From Candidatus Mediterraneibacter vanvlietii (GTDB lineage Bacteria; Bacillota; Clostridia; Lachnospirales; Lachnospiraceae), in assembly GCA_019113645.1 (NCBI GenBank), contig DXGZ01000019.1:1-55189 (forward strand): a stretch of 55,189 nt of DNA, written 5' to 3'. Position numbers and translations under genes: made by a program. This document shows positions 40,785 through 49,545 of this stretch, piece by piece (the stretch's first letter is position 1; each line of letters opens with the position of its first letter). Under the pieces are notes generated by a model that worked only from the letters and a program-made list of their open reading frames with translations, was not told the DNA's origin and ran no database searches.

Positions 40785-41471
40785 TTACTGAAACCTGTAT
40801 CCGACCCCCACTTCGGTGATAATGTGCTGTGGGTCGGACGGGTTTTTTTCAATTTTTCTCCGCAGCGTAGCCATAAAAACCCGAAGAGTCCCCGACTCTA
40901 CGCCCTCCGCGTAACCCCAGATTTCTTTTAAAATATAATGATGTGTCAGAACTTTTCCTCTGTTCGCGATAAGAAGCAGGAGTATTTTATACTCGATCGG
41001 GGTCAGATGCACTTCCCCTCCGTCCACTTCCACTCTCCGTTTCCCATAATCCACACACAGATCTCCATCCTCAAATCTGGTCTCTTTTTCCCGGGAGTGC
41101 TTTTCCGTTTTTCTCAGCGCCGCCCGTATCCTGGCAAGCAGTTCGCCCATATAAAACGGCTTTGTCACATAGTCATCCGCTCCCGCATCCAGCGCCCGGA
41201 TTTTCTCGTCCTCTTCCTGGCGGGCCGATACGACAATTACCGGGGTATCAGCGATCTCCCGAATGCGCTCTATCACTTCCATTCCATCACCATCCGGAAG
41301 CCCCAGATCCAGAATCACAACATCCGGCCGGTTGGCATAAAACAGACTGACCGCTTCCTTCACCGATTTCGCCACCTGAAATCCATAATTCTCCTCCCTG
41401 AAACTCACAGACAGAAAATGGATAATATATTTATCATCCTCAACAATCAGGATCGTTTTCTTCTCATCCAT
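40785..41471 (-). CDS. kdpE: Response regulator, OmpR/KdpE type
   Basis: 228 residues. Receiver domain with phospho-acceptor DVVILDLGLPDGDG, switch Thr/Lys (VVSARQ; VTKPFYMGELLARI), and a C-terminal winged helix (HLTPIEYKILLLLIANRGKVLTHHYILKEIWG; NPSDPQHIITEVGVGYRF), which matches KdpE closely. 7 bp behind the kinase gene. No kdpFABC pump is in the window; the adjacent Ktr/Trk genes are the likely targets. Confidence 0.92.
   Translation of the reverse strand: MDEKKTILIVEDDKYIIHFLSVSFREENYGFQVAKSVKEAVSLFYANRPDVVILDLGLPDGDGMEVIERIREIADTPVIVVSARQEEDEKIRALDAGADDYVTKPFYMGELLARIRAALRKTEKHSREKETRFEDGDLCVDYGKRRVEVDGGEVHLTPIEYKILLLLIANRGKVLTHHYILKEIWGYAEGVESGTLRVFMATLRRKIEKNPSDPQHIITEVGVGYRFQ
40801..40849 (+). 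terminator. Possible terminator of the HydS cluster inside the kdpE 3' end
   Basis: Plus strand: CCGACCC-cc-CAC pairs with GTGGGTCGG (2-nt bulge), followed within 5 bases by TTTTTTT. It lies 27 bp behind the PHP stop, within the coding sequence of the convergent kdpE gene. The run of T encodes Lys-Asn of a conserved KdpE segment, so chance cannot be excluded. Confidence 0.4.
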
Positions 41472-41478
41472 AACAATT

Positions 41479-42912
41479 CTACAGACCCGCTGTCTGCGCC
41501 TTCAGCCAGAATGTAAAGCGGGCTCCCCCTTCCAATCTGTTTTCTGCCCATATTTTCCCGCCGTGGGCTTCGACTACTTCTCTGCAGATAGCAAGCCCCA
41601 GACCAATGCCCCGTTTCTGGTCTGGTTCATTTTCTCCCAGAGATACAAATTCATTAAAAATCAGTTCCTCACATCCTGGTTCTATCCCCCTGCCATCGTC
41701 CTCAACGACAAAAAAGGCTTTTCCGTTCTGGTATGTAACTCCCAGCCGGATATTGCCTCCTTCTTCTGTATTCTTCACCGCGTTATCCAGCAGATTTACC
41801 AGCACCTGGACAATCATCCTGCCATCTACGTTTGCGGTAATCAGCTCCTCCGGAAGGGAATCCCGAAACCTGCGGTGTTCTTTCAGTCCCTGGATATGCC
41901 GTTCCGCCTCATAGACAAGATCCTCGATTACTTCCTGATTTCTCTCAATAAACCCTTCCCCATTCTCAATCCGGGTCATACTCAGAATATTCTCCATGGT
42001 ACGGGTCAGCCAGAGACTCTGCTCCCTGATATCACGCACGAGATTCTTCTTCTCATCCGGCGCCATGCTGTCATTATTCATGATAAGGTCACAATCGCCG
42101 ATTATTCCTGTGAGTGGCGTCCGGAAATCATGTGAAATGCTTCTGAGCATACTGCTTTTTAAATGTTCACGCTCTACTTCCAGCTTCGTTTTCTCCTGCT
42201 CCGAATAGATGGTTTCACGGTCCAGCGCAATCCCGATCTGCCCTGCAGCCGCCCGGATAAAAATCTCCTGTTCCGCTGTCATTCCCCGATCCTGCGTATA
42301 TACTTTCAGCTCCCCGGACTGCTGCATGATTCCTCCAATCGGGAAAAGCACATACCCTCCTTCGTATCCTTCCGCCTGCTTTATGCCGTTTTCTTCCTTA
42401 AGACTTACCGACGCTTCATATCCTGTATTTTCCCGGATATATGCCAGTCCAAGCTGGATAATTCTTTCTTTTCCGGTCACATTGCTGAAGCGTTCCGCCA
42501 TCTCAGACATTCTCCGTGCCGTGCGCTCATTCTCTCCGGCGATGGACAGCTGACGGCGGAACCGTGCCGTCATTCCGGAAGAGATGCAGGAAACCACAAG
42601 AAAGAAAAACATCAAAGCCACATCGTCCGGATTCATGATCGCAAATGTATGAACCGGGACAGTAAAAAAATAGTTGAACATCAGAACACTGACTACGGCA
42701 CCAATAATTCCATACTCATATCCCGCTGTAAAGGCTCCGATCAGAAGAACCCCAATCAGGAATACCATCAGAATATTTTCCTTCATCACACCGGCGCGGT
42801 TCAGGATCAGGCATACAAAACTGGACGCCAGTACAATCAAAATTGTGCGTACAATATAGAGAACCCGCTCGCTGTGTTCTGCTTTCCTCATCAGATTTCT
42901 GATTCTCTTCAT
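41479..42912 (-). CDS. KdpD-like sensor histidine kinase, short form
   Basis: 477 residues from the ATG at 42912 (AAAGGGG in front). Four membrane helices (DUF4118, about 20-115) with GYEYGIIGAVVSVLMFNYFFTVP, a GAF-like region, HisKA (SISHDFRTPLTGIIGDCDLI) and HATPase (NLLDNAVKNTEEGG, DDGRGIEPG, GIGLGLAICREVVEAHGG). The N-terminal KdpD and universal-stress domains of full-length KdpD (about 890 residues) are missing. It probably senses K+ or turgor and phosphorylates KdpE. Confidence 0.92.
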   Translation of the reverse strand: MKRIRNLMRKAEHSERVLYIVRTILIVLASSFVCLILNRAGVMKENILMVFLIGVLLIGAFTAGYEYGIIGAVVSVLMFNYFFTVPVHTFAIMNPDDVALMFFFLVVSCISSGMTARFRRQLSIAGENERTARRMSEMAERFSNVTGKERIIQLGLAYIRENTGYEASVSLKEENGIKQAEGYEGGYVLFPIGGIMQQSGELKVYTQDRGMTAEQEIFIRAAAGQIGIALDRETIYSEQEKTKLEVEREHLKSSMLRSISHDFRTPLTGIIGDCDLIMNNDSMAPDEKKNLVRDIREQSLWLTRTMENILSMTRIENGEGFIERNQEVIEDLVYEAERHIQGLKEHRRFRDSLPEELITANVDGRMIVQVLVNLLDNAVKNTEEGGNIRLGVTYQNGKAFFVVEDDGRGIEPGCEELIFNEFVSLGENEPDQKRGIGLGLAICREVVEAHGGKIWAENRLEGGARFTFWLKAQTAGL

Positions 42913-42973
42913 CGCTGTACCCCTTTCTGCACCTGGCATTCAATCGATTTCCTCTCCTGCAAATAGTATCACC

Positions 42974-43627
42974 TTAATTCATATTTGCCAAGATGCGTTC
43001 TACATCCTTTTTCAAACCTACGATCATGAGATGGTCATCGCTCTCAAGCACCCGGTCCGGATGCGGCAGGAACTGTAAATGCCCTTTCACTTTAATCCCC
43101 AGAATGCTGACATGATACCGGGAGCGGACTGCCAGCTGACCGATGCTCTTGCCAGCCCATCCGGGCATCGGCGGAATCTCCAGGATAGAATACCCTTCCG
43201 CCATCTCAATATAATCGAACACCCTGTTACTTCCGTATTTCACAGCAGCGCGCTCTGCCGCGTCCTTCTCCGGATAAATCACTTCATCCGCACCGTTTCT
43301 CAAAAGGAACTTGGCCTGAATGTCCCGGGTCGCCTTGCTGACCACATATTTCGCTCCCATTTCTTTGAGCAGACTGGTAATCTCAAGACTGTTCTGAAAA
43401 TCCGAACCAATGCAGACAAAACAGATGTCAAAATTCCCCACTCCCAGGCTTCGCAGCACATCCTCTCTGGTACAGTCTCCCACCTTCGCCATCACGGCAC
43501 TGGAAAGCAGATCCTGCATACATTCCTCGTCTCTGTCCACGATCATCACTTCATTTCCCATATGTGCCATATTCAGACAGAGATGGTGGCCCAGCCTGCC
43601 CATTCCTATAATCAAAACAGATTTCAT
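42974..43627 (-). CDS. ktrA: K+ uptake regulatory subunit, KtrA/TrkA type
   Basis: 217 residues. RCK domain: Rossmann fold SVLIIGMGRLGHHLCLNMAHMGNEVMIVDRDEE, then RCK_C (GKSIGQLAVRSRYHVSILGIKVKG...RVLESDDHLMIVGL). Peripheral, binds NAD(H)/ATP and gates KtrB. GGGAGG is 10 bases ahead of the ATG at 43627; an earlier in-frame TTG is too close to it. Lies between the membrane subunit and the kinase. Confidence 0.93.
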   Translation of the reverse strand: MKSVLIIGMGRLGHHLCLNMAHMGNEVMIVDRDEECMQDLLSSAVMAKVGDCTREDVLRSLGVGNFDICFVCIGSDFQNSLEITSLLKEMGAKYVVSKATRDIQAKFLLRNGADEVIYPEKDAAERAAVKYGSNRVFDYIEMAEGYSILEIPPMPGWAGKSIGQLAVRSRYHVSILGIKVKGHLQFLPHPDRVLESDDHLMIVGLKKDVERILANMN

Positions 43628-43690
43628 TTCCTTCAACCTCCCTGTTATTATCTCTGTACTGTCCGGCGGCTTCCTGCCCTTTCCGAACCT

Positions 43691-45034
43691 CTATCCGATC
43701 ATTACTTTTTCTTCCGGAAGTTTTACCGGCGGTTCTACTTTGTGTCCTTTCATGGACAATGCGAATGTAAAGCTGCCGATCCTGCCGCAGAACATCAGAA
43801 AAATCAGCACCAGCTTGGAGACAGTTCCAAGATCTCTTGTAATTCCCGCTGACATGCCTACCGTCCCCATCGCTGAGGCTACTTCAAACATTACATCCGT
43901 CACATCCAGCGATGACGCAGTCACGATAATCAGCACGGCTGCAACAGAAAGCATCAGATTCGTGCACAGAACCGTGCCCGCTTTCCGAATGGTATCCTCT
44001 CCGATCCTGCGCCCGAACAGACTGCATTCCCTCTTCTGGAACAGACCGGAAACAACGGAAGCGAGCAGCACAATCGCCGTAGTTGTCTTGATTCCGCCTG
44101 CCGTTGATCCCGGGCTTCCGCCGATAAACATAAGCACCGTGGTTAAAAGCTTGCTGCTGTCAGTAAGCGCTCCTGTATCCACTGTATTGAATCCGGCGGT
44201 TCTGGCAGTTACGGATCCGAACAGCGAACACAGAATCTGCTCATTCAGCGGACGTCCGACAAGGGTATTGTCATACTCCAACACAAACAGAAGCGCTGCT
44301 CCTCCGAAAATAAGGATCAGCGTCATCAGAATGGTGATCTTTGTATGCAGGCTCCATCTGCGGATATGTAAACCGGTCTCTGTAATATCATTCCAGATGA
44401 AGAAGCCGATACCTCCGATAATGATCAGAAGCATAATCACAAGATTAACCACCCAGTCCCCGGAATACTCTGTCAGAGAAATATATGCCCCATCCTTCCC
44501 CATCAGATCAAATCCCGCGTTGCAGAAAGCGGATACAGAATGAAAAACACCATAATAAAGCGCCTGCCCAACATCCATGGTTCTTCCGAACCGGATGGCG
44601 AGAATCAGCGCTCCTGCCCCCTCAAAAAGAGCGGTTCCCATAATAATCTTTTTCGCAAGGCGGACAACTCCTCCTGTCTGCATAAAGTTCACACTCTCCT
44701 GAAGTGTTCCCCGCACCCAGAGTCCGATCTTCCGCCTCAGGACAATTGCGAAAAAGACGCCGATTGTCATAAATCCGAGACCGCCAATCTGAATCAGCAG
44801 CAGGATCACACACTGTCCGAAAGTTGACCAGTACTGAAAAGTGTCCGCAATGACAAGTCCTGTCACGCAGGAAGCAGACACCGCCGTGAACAGGGCGTTC
44901 ACCGGCGGTGTAACAATTCCTTCTCTGGTTGATATGGGCAGCATAAGCAAAAGCGTCCCTGTCAGCACCACGAGGCAGAATCCGATCATAATCATCTGCG
45001 TCGGAGTCAGCCGGCGCATCAGTTTCTTTATCAT
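43691..45034 (-). CDS. ktrB: K+ transporter membrane subunit, KtrB/TrkH type
   Basis: 447 residues, about 8-10 membrane helices in four M1-P-M2 repeats. Selectivity-filter glycines lie in SASCVTGLV, SAFCNAGFDL, TARTAGFNTV and SAMGTVGMSAG. Pairs with the KtrA-type protein. Its start overlaps the end of the preceding small gene by 4 bp (ATGA). Confidence 0.94.
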   Translation of the reverse strand: MIKKLMRRLTPTQMIMIGFCLVVLTGTLLLMLPISTREGIVTPPVNALFTAVSASCVTGLVIADTFQYWSTFGQCVILLLIQIGGLGFMTIGVFFAIVLRRKIGLWVRGTLQESVNFMQTGGVVRLAKKIIMGTALFEGAGALILAIRFGRTMDVGQALYYGVFHSVSAFCNAGFDLMGKDGAYISLTEYSGDWVVNLVIMLLIIIGGIGFFIWNDITETGLHIRRWSLHTKITILMTLILIFGGAALLFVLEYDNTLVGRPLNEQILCSLFGSVTARTAGFNTVDTGALTDSSKLLTTVLMFIGGSPGSTAGGIKTTTAIVLLASVVSGLFQKRECSLFGRRIGEDTIRKAGTVLCTNLMLSVAAVLIIVTASSLDVTDVMFEVASAMGTVGMSAGITRDLGTVSKLVLIFLMFCGRIGSFTFALSMKGHKVEPPVKLPEEKVMIG

Positions 45035-45501
45035 GCCGCACCACCCACTTCATGCTCCAGAGTTACCAGTTCCATTCTCTGCAGCAGTTCTTCTTTGTTG
45101 TATACAATCGAAGTTCCGGTCTGCCTGTAGAGTTTCTTTATCGGCCTTTCATTGCATACACTGTAAATCTCTGCTTTCGGATATGCCTTCCGAAACAGGC
45201 TGCACATAGAGAGATTATCTACATCTGATGTTCCATACGCGACAAGATATTTTACACGCCCCCACTCCCGGGCTATCTGAACATCATCTGTAAATATAAC
45301 CTGGAATCCCGCGGTCCGAAACCACTTTTCCAGTTCCGGCTCCCTTTTTTCTCCGAAAAGCACTGCACAGTCCTGCTTCTTCTCTGTCTGTTTCTCCGTT
45401 TTCCTGTTCTCCGTGAAAAATCCATCCACCCTCTTCATCAGATGGAAACCGTACAGGAAAAATCCTGCTGCAACTGCTAATAATAAAAAATCTCTCAACA
45501 T
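45031..45501 (-). CDS. Membrane-anchored TrkA-N-like small protein
   Basis: 156 residues. One N-terminal membrane helix (LLLAVAAGFFLYGFHLM), a charged linker (TENRKTEKQTEKKQ), then an alpha/beta domain whose pattern (VKYLVAYGTSDVDNLSMCSLFRKAYPKAEIYSVCNERPIKKLYRQTG) resembles the second half of a TrkA-N Rossmann fold without its glycine loop. First gene of the K+ uptake operon, coupled to ktrB. No known function; an accessory or anchoring subunit is an inference. Confidence 0.75.
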   Translation of the reverse strand: MLRDFLLLAVAAGFFLYGFHLMKRVDGFFTENRKTEKQTEKKQDCAVLFGEKREPELEKWFRTAGFQVIFTDDVQIAREWGRVKYLVAYGTSDVDNLSMCSLFRKAYPKAEIYSVCNERPIKKLYRQTGTSIVYNKEELLQRMELVTLEHEVGGAA

Positions 45502-45589
45502 AAAAATCACCTTCTTTTCTTAGTTCTATCATAAAACAGAACTTATTAAGAAGGTGATAATATTGATTACGGCAATGTTTAGATTTTGT

Positions 45590-47155
45590 TTAGACAGCTG
45601 ACCCGCCGTCTTTCTGCACTTCTTCAAATTCTCTCTGAATCTGCTCAGAAGGTTCCGGTGTCAGCAGGGACACAACCACGATACAGATACTCGAGAAGAT
45701 GAATGCCGGAAGCAGTTCGTAGATATCCCACATTCCGCCCAGCGGACGAACCAGAAGATTCCATACGAATACCATTCCCGCCCCGCCGATCATTCCGGCG
45801 ATCGCGCCTGCCCGGGTTGTCCGTTTCCAGAACAGACTGAAAAGCATCAGCGGACCAAATGTGGCTCCGAATCCTGCCCATGCGAAACTTACAATTGTAA
45901 AAATCACACTGTTTTCATCCATAGCGATAATCATGGCTACAACCGCGATCAGAAGCAGCGTAATCCGTGAAATATTAAGCACTTCTCTGTCAGAAGCCTT
46001 TTTCCGGAACAGCCCCTGATAGATGTTCTTCGCAAAAGCTGACGCGGCAATCAGCAGATAAGAATCCGATGAACTGATCGTAGCCGCAAGAATGCCTGCC
46101 ATGACAAATCCTGCAATCAGCGGAGGAAGCAGATTTGTTGACAGCAGAATAAACACATTTTCCGCATCCGCGGATGTTGTTAACGCAGTCGGAAAAAGTG
46201 TTCTTCCGATCAGTCCGATAAATACGGCAATCGTAAGAGAAATCACAACCCAAACCGTAGCTATTCGCCGGGAACGTTTCAGCTCATCCTCATGACGGAT
46301 TGCCATAAAACGAAGCAGCACCTGTGGAACTCCAAAATATCCAAGCCCCCACGCAAGAGCCGATACTACCGGAAGGATGCCATAAGCTGCCGCTTCACCA
46401 AACAGCGGCTGCCCGTTTACGGCCTGCTGTACTCCGTCCACAGTCTGGGGCGTTGCCATTCCGAAGAATTCTAAAAATCCCGGAATCGAACGCACATTGT
46501 CAAGAACCGCTCCCAGACCGCCAGCTGAATAAGTACCGACAATCACAATCACACTGAGTGCGATAATCATCACAATCGCCTGCATGAAATCAGAAGCGCT
46601 CTCCGCCAGAAAACCTCCGATAATGGTATAGATCAGCACAAAGACCGCACCCACGATCATCATCGGAACATAGGGAAGATCAAACAGTGTAGAGAACAGC
46701 TTCCCGCATGTCACAAGGCAGCTTGCCGCATAAACTGTAAAGAATATCAGGATGAAAACCGCTGATATTGTCATGATCACTTTCCGCTTCTCATGAAAAC
46801 GGTTGGAAAAATACTCCGGAAGCGTGATGGCATTTCCCGCTTTCTCACTGTAGCGGCGAAGTCTTTTCGACACGATCAGCCAGTTTATATAAGTTCCAAC
46901 TGCAAGCCCGATCGCCGTCCATGCCGCATCCGCGATTCCGCACCAGTACGCAACTCCCGGCAGTCCCATGAGCAGCCACCCGGACATATCCGAAGCTTCC
47001 GCGCTCATGGCGGTCACCCATGGTCCGAGGCTTCTGCCGCCCAGGAAATAAGCATCCGAGCTGGCATTCGCTTTTCTTGCAAAAGTTACACCAATTATAA
47101 TTACCGCAGCCATATAGATGACCATGGCAATCAATATCTGTAATGTGTCTCCCAT
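45590..47155 (-). CDS. putP: Sodium/proline symporter
   Basis: 521 residues, about 13 membrane helices, SSS family. Seen: SSDAYFLGGRSLGPWVTAMSAEASDMSGWLLMGLPG at the N-terminus, AESASDFMQAIVMI, GYFGVPQVLLRFMAI and AGILAATISSSDSYLLIAASAFAKNIY. The start at 47155 has AAGGA upstream; the frame extends to 47197. Proline is the expected substrate by similarity to PutP. Single gene with its own promoter. Confidence 0.93.
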   Translation of the reverse strand: MGDTLQILIAMVIYMAAVIIIGVTFARKANASSDAYFLGGRSLGPWVTAMSAEASDMSGWLLMGLPGVAYWCGIADAAWTAIGLAVGTYINWLIVSKRLRRYSEKAGNAITLPEYFSNRFHEKRKVIMTISAVFILIFFTVYAASCLVTCGKLFSTLFDLPYVPMMIVGAVFVLIYTIIGGFLAESASDFMQAIVMIIALSVIVIVGTYSAGGLGAVLDNVRSIPGFLEFFGMATPQTVDGVQQAVNGQPLFGEAAAYGILPVVSALAWGLGYFGVPQVLLRFMAIRHEDELKRSRRIATVWVVISLTIAVFIGLIGRTLFPTALTTSADAENVFILLSTNLLPPLIAGFVMAGILAATISSSDSYLLIAASAFAKNIYQGLFRKKASDREVLNISRITLLLIAVVAMIIAMDENSVIFTIVSFAWAGFGATFGPLMLFSLFWKRTTRAGAIAGMIGGAGMVFVWNLLVRPLGGMWDIYELLPAFIFSSICIVVVSLLTPEPSEQIQREFEEVQKDGGSAV

Positions 47156-47288
47156 TCTTTTTTGTCCTTTCTGTCTCCCGCGCCGGAATTCCGACACTTT
47201 CTTTCTCTGTGCCTTTCAGCAGAATATTTTCCGCTTTTCATTCGAAAAGAAGAAAAGTTTTCCACATTTACGACACAATATGGGACTA

Positions 47289-47317
47289 ATTATAAACAAA
47301 ATATAAACTTTTGGCAA
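47289..47317 (-). promoter_or_regulatory. Predicted sigma-A promoter of putP
   Basis: Minus strand: TTGCCA (47312-47317), 17-bp spacer, TATAAT (47289-47294), with a leader of about 130 nt. Directly follows the sirC stop codon. Confidence 0.75.
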
Positions 47318-47320
47318 TCG

Positions 47321-47773
47321 TTACTTTATAATTCTCTCGATTTCCCGGCGCGTCTCTTTTACTTTTCCGGGATCCGTTCCGCCGGAATTAATCCCGATCA
47401 CGACATCATCCGTCATTACCACAGACGGGAAATAGAAATCACACAGGCTCTTATCATCCGCTGTGTTGACCGGTATTCCTCTTTCACTGCACTCGTTCTT
47501 CACAGCGCGGTTTACATCCGGACGGTCCGATGCTGCCAGCACAATTTCATATCCTTCCGTGTCGCCGGCCCCATAACACCGGCGCTCTGCCGTAATCTTT
47601 CCCTGCGTCTCCAGCTCGGTCAGCTCTTCTTTCAGTTCAGGCGCTATTACTTTTATGTCTGCGCCGAATTTCAGGAGCGTTCTCACACGGCGAAGGGCAA
47701 TACTGCCGCCTCCCACCACAAGGATTTTCTTTCCGCTGATATCAATAAACATCGGGAAATATGGTCTCTCCAT
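47321..47773 (-). CDS. Precorrin-2 dehydrogenase-like protein (SirC/CysG N-terminal type)
   Basis: 150 residues. NAD-binding fold KKILVVGGGSIALRRVRTLLKFGADIKVIAPE, followed by VNTADDKSLCDFYFPSVVMTDDVVIGINSGGTDPGKVKETRREIE, the standard SirC/Met8 core. Converts precorrin-2 to sirohydrochlorin; the short form without the C-terminal part is usual in clostridia. Last gene of the string, 15 bp behind cbiC. Confidence 0.9.
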   Translation of the reverse strand: MERPYFPMFIDISGKKILVVGGGSIALRRVRTLLKFGADIKVIAPELKEELTELETQGKITAERRCYGAGDTEGYEIVLAASDRPDVNRAVKNECSERGIPVNTADDKSLCDFYFPSVVMTDDVVIGINSGGTDPGKVKETRREIERIIK

Positions 47774-47788
47774 TTTGCCCTCCTGCCT

Positions 47789-48466
47789 CTACATCTGATA
47801 TAAAAGCGCATTGCAGATACATGCCGCGATACTGCTTCCGCCTTTTCGACCTCTCGCCACAATATAGGGCGTATCTTTCAGGCTCAGAATCAGTTCCTTT
47901 GACTGAACCACGTTTACAAACCCAACCGGCACCGCGATAATAAGCTCCGGATCTATCCTGCCTTCTGACACCAGCTCATGAAGCCGTACCAGCGCGGTGG
48001 GGGCATTTCCGATGGCAAAGATCAGTCCTGGGGCCTTTCCGTCTGCGTCCGCTTTTTCATTCTTTTCTGCTCTGTTCCCCAGGAGAGCAGCTGCCTTATC
48101 CATACATGCCGCCGCCCTTGTGGTACCGTTCTGCTTAGCAGCCTCAGCAACATCCTCATCAGACATAAAGCAGTAAACTTCACCGCCGTACTTAGCCAGA
48201 CGCTTTTTGTTGATTCCCGCCTTCGCCATCTGCGTATCCGTTACAATAGAAGCGCCTCTGCGTATGGCATCCATCGCCCGCTCCACCACATGATCGGAAA
48301 ACACCAGATTGTCGGCATAGTCGAAATCCGCGCTGGTGTGAATACACCGTTTTACAACAGCCTCTGTTCCAGGTATGAGCTGCCTGTCCCCCAGCTCTTC
48401 CGTGATAATCTCAAAACTTCTTTTCTCGATATCAGCAGGCAGAACCTGCTCAAGTTCCATTAACAT
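47789..48466 (-). CDS. cbiC: Precorrin-8X/cobalt-precorrin-8 methylmutase
   Basis: 225 residues. Moves a methyl group from C11 to C12 of the corrin ring. Seen: catalytic histidine in RCIHTSADFDYADNLVFS, TDTQMAKAGI, AIGNAPTALVRL, VPVGFVNVVQSKE and ARGRKGGSSIAACICNALLY. Full length. The other cobinamide-ring genes are not in the window, so the rest of the pathway must be elsewhere or absent. Confidence 0.94.
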   Translation of the reverse strand: MLMELEQVLPADIEKRSFEIITEELGDRQLIPGTEAVVKRCIHTSADFDYADNLVFSDHVVERAMDAIRRGASIVTDTQMAKAGINKKRLAKYGGEVYCFMSDEDVAEAAKQNGTTRAAACMDKAAALLGNRAEKNEKADADGKAPGLIFAIGNAPTALVRLHELVSEGRIDPELIIAVPVGFVNVVQSKELILSLKDTPYIVARGRKGGSSIAACICNALLYQM

Positions 48467-48550
48467 CTGTATTGCCGCTCCTTTCCTTTTTCCCGGTTAT
48501 TTGCCGCCCGGATATCTGCAGACGGAATCGTTCTCCTGTCCGGATAGAAA

Positions 48551-49528
48551 TCACTTCATCCGCATCCCGATTCCACAGACAACCCGATCCACACGCCGGG
48601 CATGTTCCGCCAGCTCCACACATACTCTGCCTGCGGCCTCCCGGTATTCTCTCTCAAAAGCATCGACCGGCACAAGACCGCAGCCGATTTCATCACACAG
48701 TATAATAATCTTCCTGTTCATGCCAAGAATTTTTTCCGTCAGATCCTCCGCGCTTTTCCCCGCCAGCATCCAGCGTTTTACAAGAAGATGAAACCGGTCA
48801 ATCGCAGCTGCATTTTCGATCTCCCGAAATGGAATTTCTTCTCCATCCGCCCACGTCAGCCCGGGGAAAATCATCTCCGCATAAGCTCGTTTTCCCTGAT
48901 AAGCGCCTCCCAAAATCAGTGTGACTCCTGCCGGATATTCACTTTTATTTGTTTCCAAAGATTTCCCTTTTTCCCGTATCTGTATCGGGATTCCGGATAC
49001 AACCTCCGTCACTCTGTCCGCCTCCTCTGCCAGTGCCCTGTTGATCCGCGCCAGATTCTTCTTGTAGAGGACCATTTCTTCTGAATCTGATCCGGATTCG
49101 CGGAACACATCATTCGTCACTACCACGAGATTCCGGCATCGCTCATGAAGCATCCGCACGCCTCTGATCACCGCTTCCGCAGCAGCTATTTTTGCAGCCT
49201 TCGGTTCGTACATCTCATTCGCGGTAAGATTAGAAATACATTCCAGCAGAACGGACGCGCCTTCCAGAGGCGGGGCATCCGGTGCGGTTATATGCTCCGC
49301 CAGTCCGTAATACCACTCAAGTGTCTGAAAACCTTTTCCCGCCCGCATCTCCCTGTGGTGCGCGATCTTCTTCTCTGTCTCCGCGCCATAGGGGATCATG
49401 TCGGCAATATAATACAGCGGCGCACGATTCCCGCTCGCTTCTGCCAGACGGCGGTGTTCACGGCATACTGAAGCCTCCGCATAGGCGGACTTCCCGCTGC
49501 CGCTGCCTCCGATCACCAGTTCCATCAT
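48551..49528 (-). CDS. Tandem CobU-like protein (adenosylcobinamide kinase/guanylyltransferase, duplicated)
   Basis: 325 residues, nearly twice the usual 180. The first half has an intact P-loop GGSGSGKSAYAE (7-18), HHREMRAGKGFQTLEWY and VVVTNDVFRESGSDSEEM...RINRALAEEADRVTEVVSGIPIQI. The second half starts with a P-loop variant GGAYQGKRAYAE (Arg after the Lys) and ends with IILCDEIGCGLVPVDAFEREYREAAGRVCVELAEHARRVDRVVCGIG, which is closer to classical CobU. Each half keeps pieces of the family signature, so it is probably an internal duplication with split duties. AAAGGAGG ahead of the ATG; 17 bp behind the dppA-like gene. Confidence 0.85.
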   Translation of the reverse strand: MMELVIGGSGSGKSAYAEASVCREHRRLAEASGNRAPLYYIADMIPYGAETEKKIAHHREMRAGKGFQTLEWYYGLAEHITAPDAPPLEGASVLLECISNLTANEMYEPKAAKIAAAEAVIRGVRMLHERCRNLVVVTNDVFRESGSDSEEMVLYKKNLARINRALAEEADRVTEVVSGIPIQIREKGKSLETNKSEYPAGVTLILGGAYQGKRAYAEMIFPGLTWADGEEIPFREIENAAAIDRFHLLVKRWMLAGKSAEDLTEKILGMNRKIIILCDEIGCGLVPVDAFEREYREAAGRVCVELAEHARRVDRVVCGIGMRMK

Positions 49529-49545
49529 CGATACACGTCCTCCTT

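Noticed and set aside
45502-45589. c-di-AMP (ydaO) riboswitch ahead of the K+ uptake genes
   Set aside because: Only 88 bp separate the genes, too short for this riboswitch, and no matching motif is seen.
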